Source: an uncultured Mycoplasmatota bacterium
Lineage (GTDB): Bacteria > Bacillota_I > Bacilli_A > RF39 > UBA660
Assembly: GCA_946498375.1 (NCBI GenBank)
Contig: CAMMOI010000011.1
Span: 1 to 32,454 of the forward strand
Direction of reading: 5' to 3'
DNA: 32,454 nucleotides
Each line of letters opens with the position of its first letter. The first letter of the stretch is position 1. A program made the position numbers and the translations under genes. Shown here piece by piece: positions 1-7,837 of this stretch. Under the pieces are notes generated by a model that did not search any database, had not been told where the DNA came from, and saw only the letters and a list, made by a program, of their open reading frames with translations.

Positions 1-57
1 TCCCTAATTAATATTTTTTACGACTTTTTGGTCTCACATCATTGACAACTACACATG

Positions 58-103
58 TTTTATTAAATTACTATTAATTATTTTATTAAATTACTATTAA
101 TTA
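58..103. repeat. Perfect tandem duplication of a 23-bp AT-rich unit
   Basis: Two identical adjacent 23-base copies occupy 58-80 and 81-103. The second copy contains the stop codon (97-99) of the minus-strand gene that follows. The unit is A+T only apart from one C. It looks like a recent slippage or duplication at the gene end. Confidence 0.85.
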
Positions 104-1227
104 GTTGGCACTTCTTCAGATTCTTCTGGAATTTTTTCATTAGGACATAACTCATTATTATAAGTTAAATTAGTATTTCCAAAATAAACATCTTTAGAAC
201 CTGTTGAGGTATTGCAAGCTAATATATTAAAATTATCATAAAAATACAGTTTACTACCTCCATCATCAAAGCTTTGAGAACTATTAGCCTTCTTATAAAT
301 ATCATTAATATTTACTTTATTGTCCTGTAAAATATACTCTAAACTATATATATCTTCTTCACTATATTTTATTTCAAAACTATTAAGACAACTTTGATAA
401 AAATTATTATCTTTACCAGCATATAATAATTTTCTATCATCATTACTACAATTTTCATCCGGATCAACAATTAAACTAAAATCGTCATATAAAGTATTTT
501 CAACTAATTTAGAATCAACTAAAATTATTGTATATTGATTATCTTGATTTTTTTGTAGTCTGCTAACTTTTCCAATAACTTTTACATTATCATAAACACT
601 ATAATTTGCTAAATCTTTATTATCTTGATTAAAAGTAAATTTTAATTTAACATTTTCATCAAAAGTAACATAACCATTTAAGGCATCAACTTCATATTCA
701 TAAGATGCCATTTCTAATGATTTCAATCCTTCAATTTTACTAATCTTACCCTCGATTTTTATATAATGATTTTTATTTTCTTTATATTTTTTCTCAAAGT
801 GTAGTAAAAAATCATTAACACTAACTTTTTTTAATTCTGAACTATCACAATAAAAACTTGATTTATAAAAATTATCTACATATATTTTATTATCAGATAT
901 ATCACAATTCCATACTCGATAAAATAAGGCATTATATACTTTAGATTTTGAAGAAATTGTTTGACGAATAGCTAAAACTGGTAATTTGTCAAAATTTACG
1001 ACACAAAGATAATCAATATAGACCAAACCAAAGCCAAAAATAATAATTAATATTGGAATTAACAGCCATTTTTTATTGCGATCGATACTCATGCCAATTA
1101 TTTGAATTATAAACCCAACTAAGATAAATATTAAACGATATCTGTTAGATAAATGTATTAAAAAACCAATTGCAATTAGCAATAAACCAACTAAGATAAT
1201 TATAATCTCATGTTTATTTTTTTTCAT
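97..1227 (-). CDS. Membrane protein with probable extracytoplasmic OB-fold domain
   Basis: This is a 376-residue protein of unknown function. Three hydrophobic helices fill the first ~75 residues (about 8-25, 30-47, 54-73), followed by a long polar region likely outside the membrane. Residues ~150-245 alternate short beta-type stretches (HYIKIEGKISKI, VKVIGKVSRL, YTIILVDSKLV). That pattern resembles the OB-fold of the tRNA_anti-like family, found in many exported Firmicutes proteins; this is pattern recognition, not a search result. Several cysteines in the outer part (CDISDNK, YCDSSEL, ENCSND, YQSCLN, NELCPNE) could form disulfides. The C-terminus is Glu/Pro-rich. The start ATG follows GGGGCTGGAG. 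An extended -10 (TGCTATAAT) lies upstream. It appears to be a single-gene unit. Confidence 0.7.
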   Translation of the reverse strand: MKKNKHEIIIILVGLLLIAIGFLIHLSNRYRLIFILVGFIIQIIGMSIDRNKKWLLIPILIIIFGFGLVYIDYLCVVNFDKLPVLAIRQTISSKSKVYNALFYRVWNCDISDNKIYVDNFYKSSFYCDSSELKKVSVNDFLLHFEKKYKENKNHYIKIEGKISKIEGLKSLEMASYEYEVDALNGYVTFDENVKLKFTFNQDNKDLANYSVYDNVKVIGKVSRLQKNQDNQYTIILVDSKLVENTLYDDFSLIVDPDENCSNDDRKLLYAGKDNNFYQSCLNSFEIKYSEEDIYSLEYILQDNKVNINDIYKKANSSQSFDDGGSKLYFYDNFNILACNTSTGSKDVYFGNTNLTYNNELCPNEKIPEESEEVPTN

Positions 1228-1256
1228 ATGCTCCAGCCCCTTACCACTCTAATATT

Positions 1257-1265
1257 ATTATAGCA
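1257..1265 (-). promoter_or_regulatory. Extended -10 promoter of the OB-fold membrane protein
   Basis: On the minus strand TGCTATAAT (TATAAT at 1257-1262) sits about 30 bp before the start codon. No good -35 hexamer is seen; the TGn extension may compensate. Confidence 0.5.
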
Positions 1266-1304
1266 AATAATTTTTTATAATGATAGTTGTCTTAAAAATA
1301 AAAA

Positions 1305-1331
1305 ATAAAAAAGCTAACATTTGTTAACTTT
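1305..1331 (-). terminator. Intrinsic terminator of hup
   Basis: A nine-base-pair stem (1310-1318 with 1323-1331, one G-T pair) and four-base loop are followed on the minus strand by a T-rich tract. It lies ten bases after the HU stop codon. Confidence 0.85.
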
Positions 1332-1341
1332 TTATAACCAA

Positions 1342-1617
1342 TTATTCATTAACAGCATCTTTTAATTTGCTACCAGCTTTAAATGATACAGCCATTTTAG
1401 CAGGGATAGAAATTGGTTCTTTTGTAATAGGGTTGATTCCATCACGTGCAGCTCTTTCTTTTTTGGCAAATGTTCCAAAACCAACAAGAGTCACTTTTCC
1501 ATCTTTTTGTAAACCTTCAGTGATTCCCTCTAATACAGCATCTAATACACGAGCTGCTTCTACTTTTGAAACGCCAGCTTTTTCTGCTACGCAATTTACT
1601 AATTCTGTTTTTGACAT
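1342..1617 (-). CDS. hup: HU family DNA-binding protein
   Basis: This is a 91-residue histone-like protein that binds and bends DNA as a dimer and compacts the nucleoid. The sequence is canonical HU: an N-terminal helical pair (MSKTELVNCVAEKAGVSKVE), the core VTLVGFGTFAKKERAARDG, and the DNA-embracing beta arm with NPITKEPI and the intercalating proline region, ending in KAGSKLKDAVN. The frame is open ten codons further upstream. The ATG at 1617 is chosen because AGGAGGT precedes it by a normal distance and the product then has the family's usual length. It is monocistronic, with its own sigma-A-type promoter and intrinsic terminator. Confidence 0.97.
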   Translation of the reverse strand: MSKTELVNCVAEKAGVSKVEAARVLDAVLEGITEGLQKDGKVTLVGFGTFAKKERAARDGINPITKEPISIPAKMAVSFKAGSKLKDAVNE

Positions 1618-1672
1618 ATTATGTCTACCTCCTAAATAAAAATTCATATAAGGTTACTACCCTTACATACTA

Positions 1673-1701
1673 AATCTACCAAACTTTACGGCTAAAATCA
1701 A
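1673..1701 (-). promoter_or_regulatory. Sigma-A-type promoter of hup
   Basis: On the minus strand a TTGATT -35 (1696-1701) and a TAGATT -10 (1673-1678) are separated by 17 bp. The leader carries a short imperfect inverted repeat (TAAGG / CCTTA) before the ribosome-binding site. Confidence 0.6.
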
Positions 1702-1738
1702 GAAAAAGGACGAAAAAATTCAGTTTTTTTATAAAATT

Positions 1739-2908
1739 TTATCGTATATTTATATTCGCCCCAAGGGAGTTTAAAATATTAGCATATTTTTCTTTATGTT
1801 GATCTTTATTAGGAAGTATCTTTTCAGTTAAATCATTATATGGTATTAACCGATACTCATATTTTTTAGTTACTAAATTGCGAGTTTGAGTATATATTAG
1901 ATCTGCTCGTAAATTCTTAAAACTGATAGAATCAGTATTTGAATTTTTTATTACATCTACACCAATCATTACCCCACTTAGCTGATCAGTAGTTAATTGT
2001 CCTGAAATAAAATTGCCTAAAGAATACATTACTAGTGTATTGCCAATATAAGTTACAGGTTGAATAACATGAGGATGATGCCCAATAACAATATCAACAT
2101 TTAAACTAGCTAAATAAGAGGCTATTTGTTCCTGCTCTTTACTTTGGGTCAAACTATATTCATTACCAAAATGCATACTTACCATAAGTAAATCAACTTT
2201 ATCTCTAATATAAGAAATGTCTTTTTTTACTTGTTCTTCATCATATACATTTAAATAATACTCTTGATTCTTTGGCCTTGTTAAACCATTAGTTACCGTA
2301 GTATAAGCTAACAATGCATAAGTAATACCATTTTTATTTTTAACTAAAATATTATCTCTATCTTCAAAAGAAGAATAACTGCCACTAGTTAAAACATTTT
2401 TATTTTTCCAATAATTTAATGAATTATTAATAGCATCCGTCCCACGATCTAAAGTATGATTATTAGCTAAACTTACTAAATTAAATCCAGCATCTATCAT
2501 TGCATCGCCCACACTATAAGGAGAATTAAAGCGAGGATATGCAGACAATCCTAACTGAACACCTCCTAAAATACTTTCTTGATTATAAAATGCTAAATCA
2601 TATTCTTGAATAATCGGCTTTACTAAAGTAAACATTGGGGTAAAATCATAACTGCCATCACTTAATTTAGCAGAATTATAAACTGCCTCATGAATTAAAC
2701 AATCGCCAACCATAACCAAAGATAATTGCGAAGTTTCATCTTTTAGTATCTCTTTTTCTTTAGTTGCTGCTTTAGTTGATTGTAATTGAGTCTCTGTTTC
2801 TGGTTCTTTAATTTTAAAGTTATATATCAACACAGCTAAAAAAAGTAAAGAACCAAATATAATTATCCCTAATAATATAAATAATATAATTTTTCCAATT
2901 TTTTTCAT
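1739..2908 (-). CDS. CapA-family (poly-gamma-glutamate synthesis-like) metallophosphatase, membrane-anchored
   Basis: This 389-residue protein has one N-terminal membrane helix (~6-30), a Thr/Lys/Glu-rich linker (~35-60) and a catalytic domain outside the membrane. The domain matches the CapA/PgsA metallophosphatase family. Metal-site motifs appear in order: VGD (67-69), NQE (109-111), NNHTLDRG (149-156), HFGNE (246-250), GHHPH (276-280) and SLGNF (296-300). CapA proteins take part in poly-gamma-glutamate capsule assembly, but many homologues occur without capB/capC. None of those partners is nearby, so the substrate is unknown. A plausible promoter lies at 2943-2971. The ribosome-binding site (AAGGGTG) is weak and distant. 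No convincing terminator follows. Confidence 0.88.
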   Translation of the reverse strand: MKKIGKIILFILLGIIIFGSLLFLAVLIYNFKIKEPETETQLQSTKAATKEKEILKDETSQLSLVMVGDCLIHEAVYNSAKLSDGSYDFTPMFTLVKPIIQEYDLAFYNQESILGGVQLGLSAYPRFNSPYSVGDAMIDAGFNLVSLANNHTLDRGTDAINNSLNYWKNKNVLTSGSYSSFEDRDNILVKNKNGITYALLAYTTVTNGLTRPKNQEYYLNVYDEEQVKKDISYIRDKVDLLMVSMHFGNEYSLTQSKEQEQIASYLASLNVDIVIGHHPHVIQPVTYIGNTLVMYSLGNFISGQLTTDQLSGVMIGVDVIKNSNTDSISFKNLRADLIYTQTRNLVTKKYEYRLIPYNDLTEKILPNKDQHKEKYANILNSLGANINIR

Positions 2909-2942
2909 ATACTACTTACACCCTTATAAATTTCCTAAATAT

Positions 2943-2971
2943 AATTTATCATTTAAAAGTATCTTTGTAAA
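2943..2971 (-). promoter_or_regulatory. Putative promoter of the CapA-like gene
   Basis: On the minus strand TTTACA (2966-2971) and TAAATT (2943-2948) are 17 bp apart. The -10 is only a 4/6 match. The rest of the 2909-3070 gap is featureless AT-rich DNA apart from the spoIVA terminator. Confidence 0.4.
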
Positions 2972-3047
2972 ATAATAATTATTTATTTTTTAAATATATT
3001 AGTAAATAAAAATTAATCTTTAATTCTTTAAAAAAAATTATATTTTA

Positions 3048-3072
3048 AAAAAAATCTACAAAATGTAGATTT
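3048..3072 (-). terminator. Intrinsic terminator of spoIVA, overlapping the stop codon
   Basis: A nine-base-pair perfect stem (3052-3060 with 3064-3072) with a three-base loop is followed by a run of T on the minus strand. The stem includes two bases of the spoIVA stop codon (3071-3073). Confidence 0.9.
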
Positions 3073-4549
3073 ATAACACAATTGCAATTAAATTATTGGC
3101 TCCTTTATTAACCATTTTAGTCACTGTTTGAGATAATTTATACCTAGCATTCTCAGGCATTATTGAAAGCTTTGCTTGAATTCCTTCTTTTACTATATCA
3201 TCTAAGCTTCGTCCAAAGATTTCACTTTTCCAAATACTAGTTGGATCAGTTTCAAAATCTTTCATTATATAATTAATTAGTTCTTTTGACTGTAATTCAC
3301 TACCAATAATTGGCTCAAAAGTACTTTCTACATCAACTCGCATTAAATGAATGCTACTTGCTACTGCTTTTAATTTAACTCCATAGCGGGATCCTTGCTT
3401 TATTATTTCTGGAGTAGCTAGCTTCATATCTTTTAAAGCGGGATAAACAATTCCATATCCTGTATTACGCGCCATTTTTAAAGCTCCCTTTATTTGATCA
3501 TACTCTTGCTTGCCATCTTTAAAATCAGCAAACATTTTTAATAACCCTGCCTTTGTAGTAACTGCCTCACCCATCATTTCTTTTAAAACTTCATTATATA
3601 GTTCATTAGAGCTTTCTAAATTTAGAGTAACAGTTCCACTAGAGGCATCAACCTGACTAATGTAAGCCTTAGAAATATACTCACTTTCGCCAAAATTAGT
3701 AATAATATTATCAATATCTTTTATTTTATCTACACTAATTATACTTTGATTTATTTTCTCTAAATAATGGCTTTTAAGATAATGATTATTTGCTAAGACA
3801 TGAATCCATCTTGGAATACTTACCTTAACATCTAAAACCGGAAATTCATATAATGCTTTTTTCAATATTTCATAAATTTCAGCTTCTGACATACTCTCAA
3901 CACTAATTGGCAATACCTCAACCTCATAGGCCTCAGCTATACCTCTGGCTATATCTTTTGTTTGTGTGCTTGTAGGATTAGAACTATTTAAAATAACGAT
4001 AAAAGGTTTACCAATATTTTTTAGTTCCATAATTACTTTTTCTTCAGCTTCCATATAATCTTCGCGATTGAGTTCGCCAAATGATCCATCACTAGTAATA
4101 ACAATACCAATTGTCGAATGATCTTGAATGACTTTTTGAGTGCCTATTTCTGCAGCCTCACTAAATGGTACAGAAGATTCAAACCAAGGAGTCTTAACCA
4201 TTCTAGGATTTCCCTCATCATCTAAAAAACCTTTAGCATTAGCAACTACATATCCTACACAATCTATAAGTCTTACACGAGCTTTAAATTCCTCAATTTT
4301 AATTTCTGCTCCATTACTTGGAACAAACTTTGGCTCCGTAGTCATAATAGTTTTTCCTTGAGCACTTTGAGGCATTTCATCAAGGCATCTTTTCTTTTCA
4401 TACTCGTCTTCAATATTTGGCACAACCAAATTTTCAATAAATCTTTTAATGAATGTTGATTTTCCAGTACGAACTGCACCTACTACCCCTAAATATATTT
4501 CTCCATTACCTCGTTTAGCTATTGAAGAAATAATATCTTTCTTCTCCAT
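3071..4549 (-). CDS. spoIVA: Stage IV sporulation protein A, spore coat basement ATPase
   Basis: At 492 residues it equals the length of the B. subtilis protein. SpoIVA is made in the mother cell and polymerises, driven by ATP hydrolysis, on the forespore surface to form the base layer of the spore coat. The Walker A motif GAVRTGKST is at residues 24-32. The TTEPKFVP segment (~70) and RLIDCVGYVV (~94-103) match the family's nucleotide-binding regions. The C-terminus, needed for localisation in the family, ends in a hydrophobic IVL as expected. The ATG follows AGAGGTG. Upstream, CATAGATT resembles a sigma-E -10 element, fitting mother-cell expression. spoVIF lies just upstream but is separated by its own terminator. 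This is strong evidence that the organism forms endospores. Confidence 0.98.
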   Translation of the reverse strand: MEKKDIISSIAKRGNGEIYLGVVGAVRTGKSTFIKRFIENLVVPNIEDEYEKKRCLDEMPQSAQGKTIMTTEPKFVPSNGAEIKIEEFKARVRLIDCVGYVVANAKGFLDDEGNPRMVKTPWFESSVPFSEAAEIGTQKVIQDHSTIGIVITSDGSFGELNREDYMEAEEKVIMELKNIGKPFIVILNSSNPTSTQTKDIARGIAEAYEVEVLPISVESMSEAEIYEILKKALYEFPVLDVKVSIPRWIHVLANNHYLKSHYLEKINQSIISVDKIKDIDNIITNFGESEYISKAYISQVDASSGTVTLNLESSNELYNEVLKEMMGEAVTTKAGLLKMFADFKDGKQEYDQIKGALKMARNTGYGIVYPALKDMKLATPEIIKQGSRYGVKLKAVASSIHLMRVDVESTFEPIIGSELQSKELINYIMKDFETDPTSIWKSEIFGRSLDDIVKEGIQAKLSIMPENARYKLSQTVTKMVNKGANNLIAIVL

Positions 4550-4575
4550 GCATACACCTCTTTCATTTCTAATTA

Positions 4576-4583
4576 AATCTATG
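4576..4583 (-). promoter_or_regulatory. Possible sigma-E-type -10 element of spoIVA
   Basis: CATAGATT on the minus strand resembles the mother-cell sigma-E -10 consensus (CATACAnT), about 27 bp before the start codon. I see no clear -35 at the expected distance. The call rests on the gene's identity and this octamer. Confidence 0.3.
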
Positions 4584-4632
4584 CATGAGAAAAATATCTA
4601 GAACAAATAGTCAATAATTATTTTATAAGTTT

Positions 4633-4657
4633 TAAAAAATCCATAAATATATGGATT
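4633..4657 (-). terminator. Intrinsic terminator of the spoVIF-like gene, overlapping the stop codon
   Basis: A perfect 8-bp stem (4638-4645 with 4650-4657) and a four-base loop are followed by a T-run on the minus strand. The stem takes in two bases of the stop codon at 4656-4658. Confidence 0.85.
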
Positions 4658-4898
4658 AAAATAATTTATCAACATCTTTTGGTACTTTATCTTTTAAAAT
4701 GGTATCAATTATTTTATCTTCTTTTTCTTTACTAACTTTTTTATTAGTCATTGAAGATAAAGTTTGGATTACTTCCCTTAATGTTTTTTCATCTTTCATG
4801 TTTCCATCCTGTAATTTTTGAGCCAAACCAATAATTGTATTTTTATCAACTTTAGTTTTTTTCTCTACTTTTTTAAAAAAGTCATCGCCAAATTTCAT
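4656..4898 (-). CDS. spoVIF: Stage VI sporulation protein F-like (SpoVIF/YjcC family)
   Basis: This small 80-residue protein is lysine-rich and lacks membrane segments. The pattern FFKKVEKKTKVD...LAQKLQDGNMKDEKTLREVIQTLSSMTNKKVSKEKEDKIIDTIL matches the SpoVIF family. In B. subtilis that protein is made late in the mother cell and supports GerE-dependent coat gene expression and spore resistance. The match comes from memory of the family. The neighbouring spoIVA supports it. The ATG follows a strong AGGAGGGA. CATATAAT about 20 bp upstream could serve sigma-A or a sigma-E-like factor. It is a monocistron with its own terminator. Confidence 0.82.
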   Translation of the reverse strand: MKFGDDFFKKVEKKTKVDKNTIIGLAQKLQDGNMKDEKTLREVIQTLSSMTNKKVSKEKEDKIIDTILKDKVPKDVDKLF

Positions 4899-4940
4899 AA
4901 GTCCCTCCTATCACATTATATGATAAGAGTCTAAAATTTG

Positions 4941-5147
4941 TTATTTTTCATAAAAAATATTATCTGGTTTTAACCCAAAATATTCAGCAATTTTCACGGC
5001 AGTATGATAATATAAGTTTTTTTGTTTATTTTCAATTTGCCAATAATAACTAGTACTCATATTTAACTTTTCTGCCATCATTTTGTAAGATAATTTATTA
5101 GCTTTTCTCAATTTTTTTAATTTTTCGTAACCTTTATTTTTTTCCAT
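4941..5147 (-). CDS. Small XRE-family helix-turn-helix regulator
   Basis: This 68-residue protein is essentially one Cro/CI-type helix-turn-helix domain: LRKANKLSYKMMAEKLNMSTSYYWQIENKQKN, with the last part as recognition helix, then HTAVKIAEYFGLKPDNIFY. Such proteins bind short palindromic operators as dimers. A GTG two codons upstream is in frame, but it forms part of the GAGGTG ribosome-binding site, so the ATG at 5147 is preferred. Its promoter (5165-5193) overlaps the palindrome TGATATCA, which would allow autorepression (inference). A second XRE gene is divergent. The target genes are unknown; the nearest downstream gene is spoVIF. Confidence 0.85.
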   Translation of the reverse strand: MEKNKGYEKLKKLRKANKLSYKMMAEKLNMSTSYYWQIENKQKNLYYHTAVKIAEYFGLKPDNIFYEK

Positions 5148-5160
5148 TTTCACCTCGCAA

Positions 5161-5214
5161 TGATATCATAACTAAGAATTATTTTAAAGTCAACTTCTAT
5201 ATAGTTATAGCTAT
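5161..5214. promoter_or_regulatory. Divergent regulatory region with three 8-bp palindromes
   Basis: For the minus-strand XRE gene, TTGACT (5188-5193) and TATGAT (5165-5170) are 17 bp apart, a good sigma-A promoter. Three perfect self-complementary octamers are spread over the gap: TGATATCA (5161-5168), CTATATAG (5197-5204) and ATAGCTAT (5207-5214). They are candidate operators for one or both flanking XRE proteins. Confidence 0.6.
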
Positions 5215-5529
5215 GTGGACATTGTTTACATATTGCTAATATTATTATTTATAAAGGATGTGATTTTTATACATTCATTAAAGAAAATATTAGGTATTAA
5301 TTTACGTTATTATCGAAATTTAGAAAATTTATCCCAAGAAAAATATTATTCAAAATATAATCTTAGTGTTCAACATATGTCTAATGTTGAACGAGGAACA
5401 GAAAACGTTACTTTAGATTTTGTAGATAAGGTAAGTAAAGCCATCGGTATTCCAGCTGAAGAACTATTACTATTTAATGAATCAAAAATCGTAACTAAAA
5501 AACGAGTAGATGCCAAACAAAAAAGTTAA
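5215..5529 (+). CDS. XRE-family helix-turn-helix regulator, start uncertain
   Basis: The certain part is a Cro/CI helix-turn-helix domain: LRYYRNLENLSQEKYYSKYNLSVQHMSNVERGTENVTLDFVDKVSKAIGIPAEELL, with a short basic tail. The start is doubtful. From GTG 5215 the product has 104 residues and a hydrophobic N-terminus (VYILLILLFIKDVIFI) that would be a membrane helix, but that codon has no ribosome-binding site and abuts a palindrome. GTG 5260 would give a soluble 89-residue protein, yet AAAGGA is only one base before it. A TTTACA/TTTATA promoter with 17-bp spacing (5225-5253) inside the 5' part favours the shorter form. It converges on der, sharing a terminator. Regulatory targets are unknown. 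Confidence 0.75.
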   Translation: MDIVYILLILLFIKDVIFIHSLKKILGINLRYYRNLENLSQEKYYSKYNLSVQHMSNVERGTENVTLDFVDKVSKAIGIPAEELLLFNESKIVTKKRVDAKQKS

Positions 5530-5551
5530 TAATTAAATCATTTAATCATTA
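5527..5551. terminator. Bidirectional terminator shared by the XRE gene and der
   Basis: An 11-bp stem (5527-5537 with 5541-5551, one G-T pair in RNA) has a three-base loop and T-rich tracts on both sides. The stop codons of both convergent genes (5527-5529 and 5542-5544) lie inside the hairpin. Confidence 0.8.
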
Positions 5552-6849
5552 GCTTTTGTTTTATATTGCATTATAATTGGCGCACCCGTTAAATCAAAAT
5601 TCTCCCTAATTTTATTTTCCAAATATCTTTCATAACTAAAATGAATTAATTTTTTGCTGTTTACTTGGAAAGTAATTTTTATAGGTTTTACTCCCGTTTG
5701 ACTAACAAAGTATATTTTCAAACGACGATTTTTATATGAAGGTGGACGATGTAAAGCCACAGCATCTGATATAACATTATTTAATAATGAAGTTTTTATT
5801 TTTTTAGTACTATTTTCATAAGCATTTATAATTTCTGGCATTAACATATGTAGCCTCTTTTTGGTAAGTGCCGATAAAAAGACTACTTTAGCATAAGGCA
5901 CAAATTGAAATTCAGCAGCTATTTTCTGCTTCCATACCTTAATTTCTTGATCAGGATTTTTTATAGTATCCCATTTATTAACAACAATTACTATTGCCTT
6001 ATGAGCATCTATAGCATAGGAAATTATATGTTTATCATGTTCAATAATTCCCTCTTCCGCACTAATTACAATTACACATACATCACTACGTTCAATTGCT
6101 TTTAATGATCTAATTAAACTATATTTTTCAACTTGCTCATAGATTCGCCCTTTTTTTCGCATTCCAGCAGTATCAATTGCAATAAATTCTTGATTATTAT
6201 ATTTAAATTTAGTATCAATAGCATCTCTAGTAGTTCCTGCGATATTAGATACAATTGCTCGATCTTCATTTAAAATAGCATTTATAAGACTGCTTTTACC
6301 TACATTGGGCCTGCCAATAATACAAAATTTTAGAATATCATCTTCAACATTTGTTGAAACAGGAAAATCTTTAGTAATTTCTTCTAAAAGAGTTTCAAAA
6401 TTTTTATGATGAGCAGCACTTATAGGAATAATTTTTTCAAACCCTAGTTCATAATACTTATAAATATCAGCCTCATTTTTTTCATTATCTACTTTATTTA
6501 CTGCTAATATAACCGGCTTTTGACTTTTAATTAAGATATCTTTAATCATATAATCATTACTAGTTAATTCCGCTTTGCCATCAATTACAAAAACAATCAT
6601 ATCAGACTCATCAATAGCAAGCATTGCTTGCATTTTTATATCTTCATTAAAATCATCATGTCCACTATCCAAACCACCAGTATCAATAAGCATAAACTCT
6701 TTATTTTCAAATTTAACATTACCATAGATACGATCTCTAGTAATTCCTGGTTTATCATCAATTATGGATTTTTGCTCTTTTATCAAACGATTAAAAATCG
6801 TACTTTTACCTACATTAGGTCTTCCTATTAAACATACACATTTTTTCAC
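5542..6849 (-). CDS. der: Ribosome biogenesis GTPase Der (EngA)
   Basis: This 435-residue, double-GTPase protein is needed for 50S subunit assembly. The first G domain has GRPNVGKST (9-17), DTGG (56-59) and NKVD (118-121). The second has GRPNVGKSS (179-187), DTAGMRKKGRI (226-236) and NKWD (291-294). A KH-like domain (~350-435) ends the protein. The frame extends five codons upstream to a TTG, but GGAGGTG precedes the GTG at 6849 by six bases and gives the family's length (B. subtilis 436), so that start is used. The prepilin gene lies 60 bp upstream with no clear terminator between, so read-through from the pilin promoter is possible. Confidence 0.98.
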   Translation of the reverse strand: MKKCVCLIGRPNVGKSTIFNRLIKEQKSIIDDKPGITRDRIYGNVKFENKEFMLIDTGGLDSGHDDFNEDIKMQAMLAIDESDMIVFVIDGKAELTSNDYMIKDILIKSQKPVILAVNKVDNEKNEADIYKYYELGFEKIIPISAAHHKNFETLLEEITKDFPVSTNVEDDILKFCIIGRPNVGKSSLINAILNEDRAIVSNIAGTTRDAIDTKFKYNNQEFIAIDTAGMRKKGRIYEQVEKYSLIRSLKAIERSDVCVIVISAEEGIIEHDKHIISYAIDAHKAIVIVVNKWDTIKNPDQEIKVWKQKIAAEFQFVPYAKVVFLSALTKKRLHMLMPEIINAYENSTKKIKTSLLNNVISDAVALHRPPSYKNRRLKIYFVSQTGVKPIKITFQVNSKKLIHFSYERYLENKIRENFDLTGAPIIMQYKTKAND

Positions 6850-6911
6850 AAAAATCACCTCCAAATTGATTAAATTATTCTACCATACACTTAAGTTAAA
6901 AAGCAAATATT

Positions 6912-7787
6912 TTAATTAGTTGAATAATCTTTAACCAGATAAATTGAACATGTAACATTTTCTTCTATTTTTCCCGAAGTATAAATTTGAAAATTCCTAT
7001 CAACCTCATCATAATATAAGCGATAACAATCTGATCTATCAAATGTATAACCTGTTGGCATATTAAAGTCTAACATATCAGAGGCATTATCATCATCAAC
7101 TTTAGTTTCTAATGTTTTATAAACTTTATTATCAGTATAAAAAGTTATATTATATTTGTAATAAGCCCTATAAACAACTAAATTGCTATTACTATCCTTT
7201 CTTACTCGATAATCTTCATAATCGCTATCGGTAGCTGTAAAATTAGAACTACTTAAAAGATCACAATTGCTAATATTAGGATTTTTGGTACATGCCTCAT
7301 AAGCGGCTGTTATAGACGGTCTAAAAGTATTGGATAAATTTCCAGATATATCATCATATTTAATACCACTACTTTTTAGGGCATTATTTATTGATGCTAT
7401 ATAAGTAGTTGATGATACCTCTTCGATATTGGCTTTAACGTTTTCACAAATTTTTTCCATATCAATTCCCAAATTATTAACACTTTTATCTTTCCATGAG
7501 GTATTATCTACCGGATCATTAATATCACCATCATTATTATCAGCCTTTAAATACCCTTCACTTATTAAAGTTTTAATCGATAAATTAGTATTGCAACCAT
7601 TTTTATTATCTTGAGCCCATAACTCCGCTGCTGTTTCTACTGTGGCGATTTTACTATCTCTCATATTAGATTTAATTTTTTTAGATATTGCTAAATAGCT
7701 AGGTACAGCAACCATTACTAAAATTGCCATTATAGCAATTACAGCTAAAAGTTCAACTAAAGTAAATCCATTTTTATTTTGTTTCAT
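6912..7787 (-). CDS. Type IV pilin-like protein with class III prepilin signal
   Basis: This 291-residue protein begins with a textbook prepilin leader: MKQNKNG then FTLVELLAVIAIMAILVMVAVPSY. Cleavage is expected after Gly7, and the conserved Glu (E12) is at +5 of the mature form. The hydrophobic helix continues into a long polar, Asn/Asp/Ser-rich extracellular region. Cysteine pairs (GCNTNL, KICEN, EACTKN...NCDLL, SDCYRL, NVTCSI) could form disulfides. The last ~80 residues (YNITFYTDNKVYKTLETKV...MPTGYTF) look beta-rich, like small cell-surface repeat domains; that is tentative. Competence pseudopilins are shorter, so this may be a surface pilin or adhesin. No PilB/PilC/PilD homologue is in the window. 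It has its own promoter and a GGTGAGGA ribosome-binding site. Confidence 0.88.
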   Translation of the reverse strand: MKQNKNGFTLVELLAVIAIMAILVMVAVPSYLAISKKIKSNMRDSKIATVETAAELWAQDNKNGCNTNLSIKTLISEGYLKADNNDGDINDPVDNTSWKDKSVNNLGIDMEKICENVKANIEEVSSTTYIASINNALKSSGIKYDDISGNLSNTFRPSITAAYEACTKNPNISNCDLLSSSNFTATDSDYEDYRVRKDSNSNLVVYRAYYKYNITFYTDNKVYKTLETKVDDDNASDMLDFNMPTGYTFDRSDCYRLYYDEVDRNFQIYTSGKIEENVTCSIYLVKDYSTN

Positions 7788-7806
7788 CTAATCCTCACCT
7801 ATTATT

Positions 7807-7835
7807 AGTATAACCTCAAATATAACTATTTACAA
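7807..7835 (-). promoter_or_regulatory. Sigma-A promoter of the prepilin gene
   Basis: On the minus strand TTGTAA (7830-7835) and TATACT (7807-7812) are separated by 17 bp, just after the engB terminator. Confidence 0.7.
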
Positions 7836-7837
7836 AT

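Noticed and set aside
1367-1639. Plus-strand 90-codon open frame opposite hup
   Set aside because: It is fully antisense to a canonical HU gene, has no ribosome-binding site and no recognisable protein pattern.
1739-2908. Poly-gamma-glutamate capsule operon
   Set aside because: Only a CapA-like metallophosphatase is present; no CapB/CapC-type genes flank it.
4140-4361. Plus-strand open frame within spoIVA
   Set aside because: It lies wholly opposite the conserved SpoIVA ATPase region and is a shadow of its codon use.
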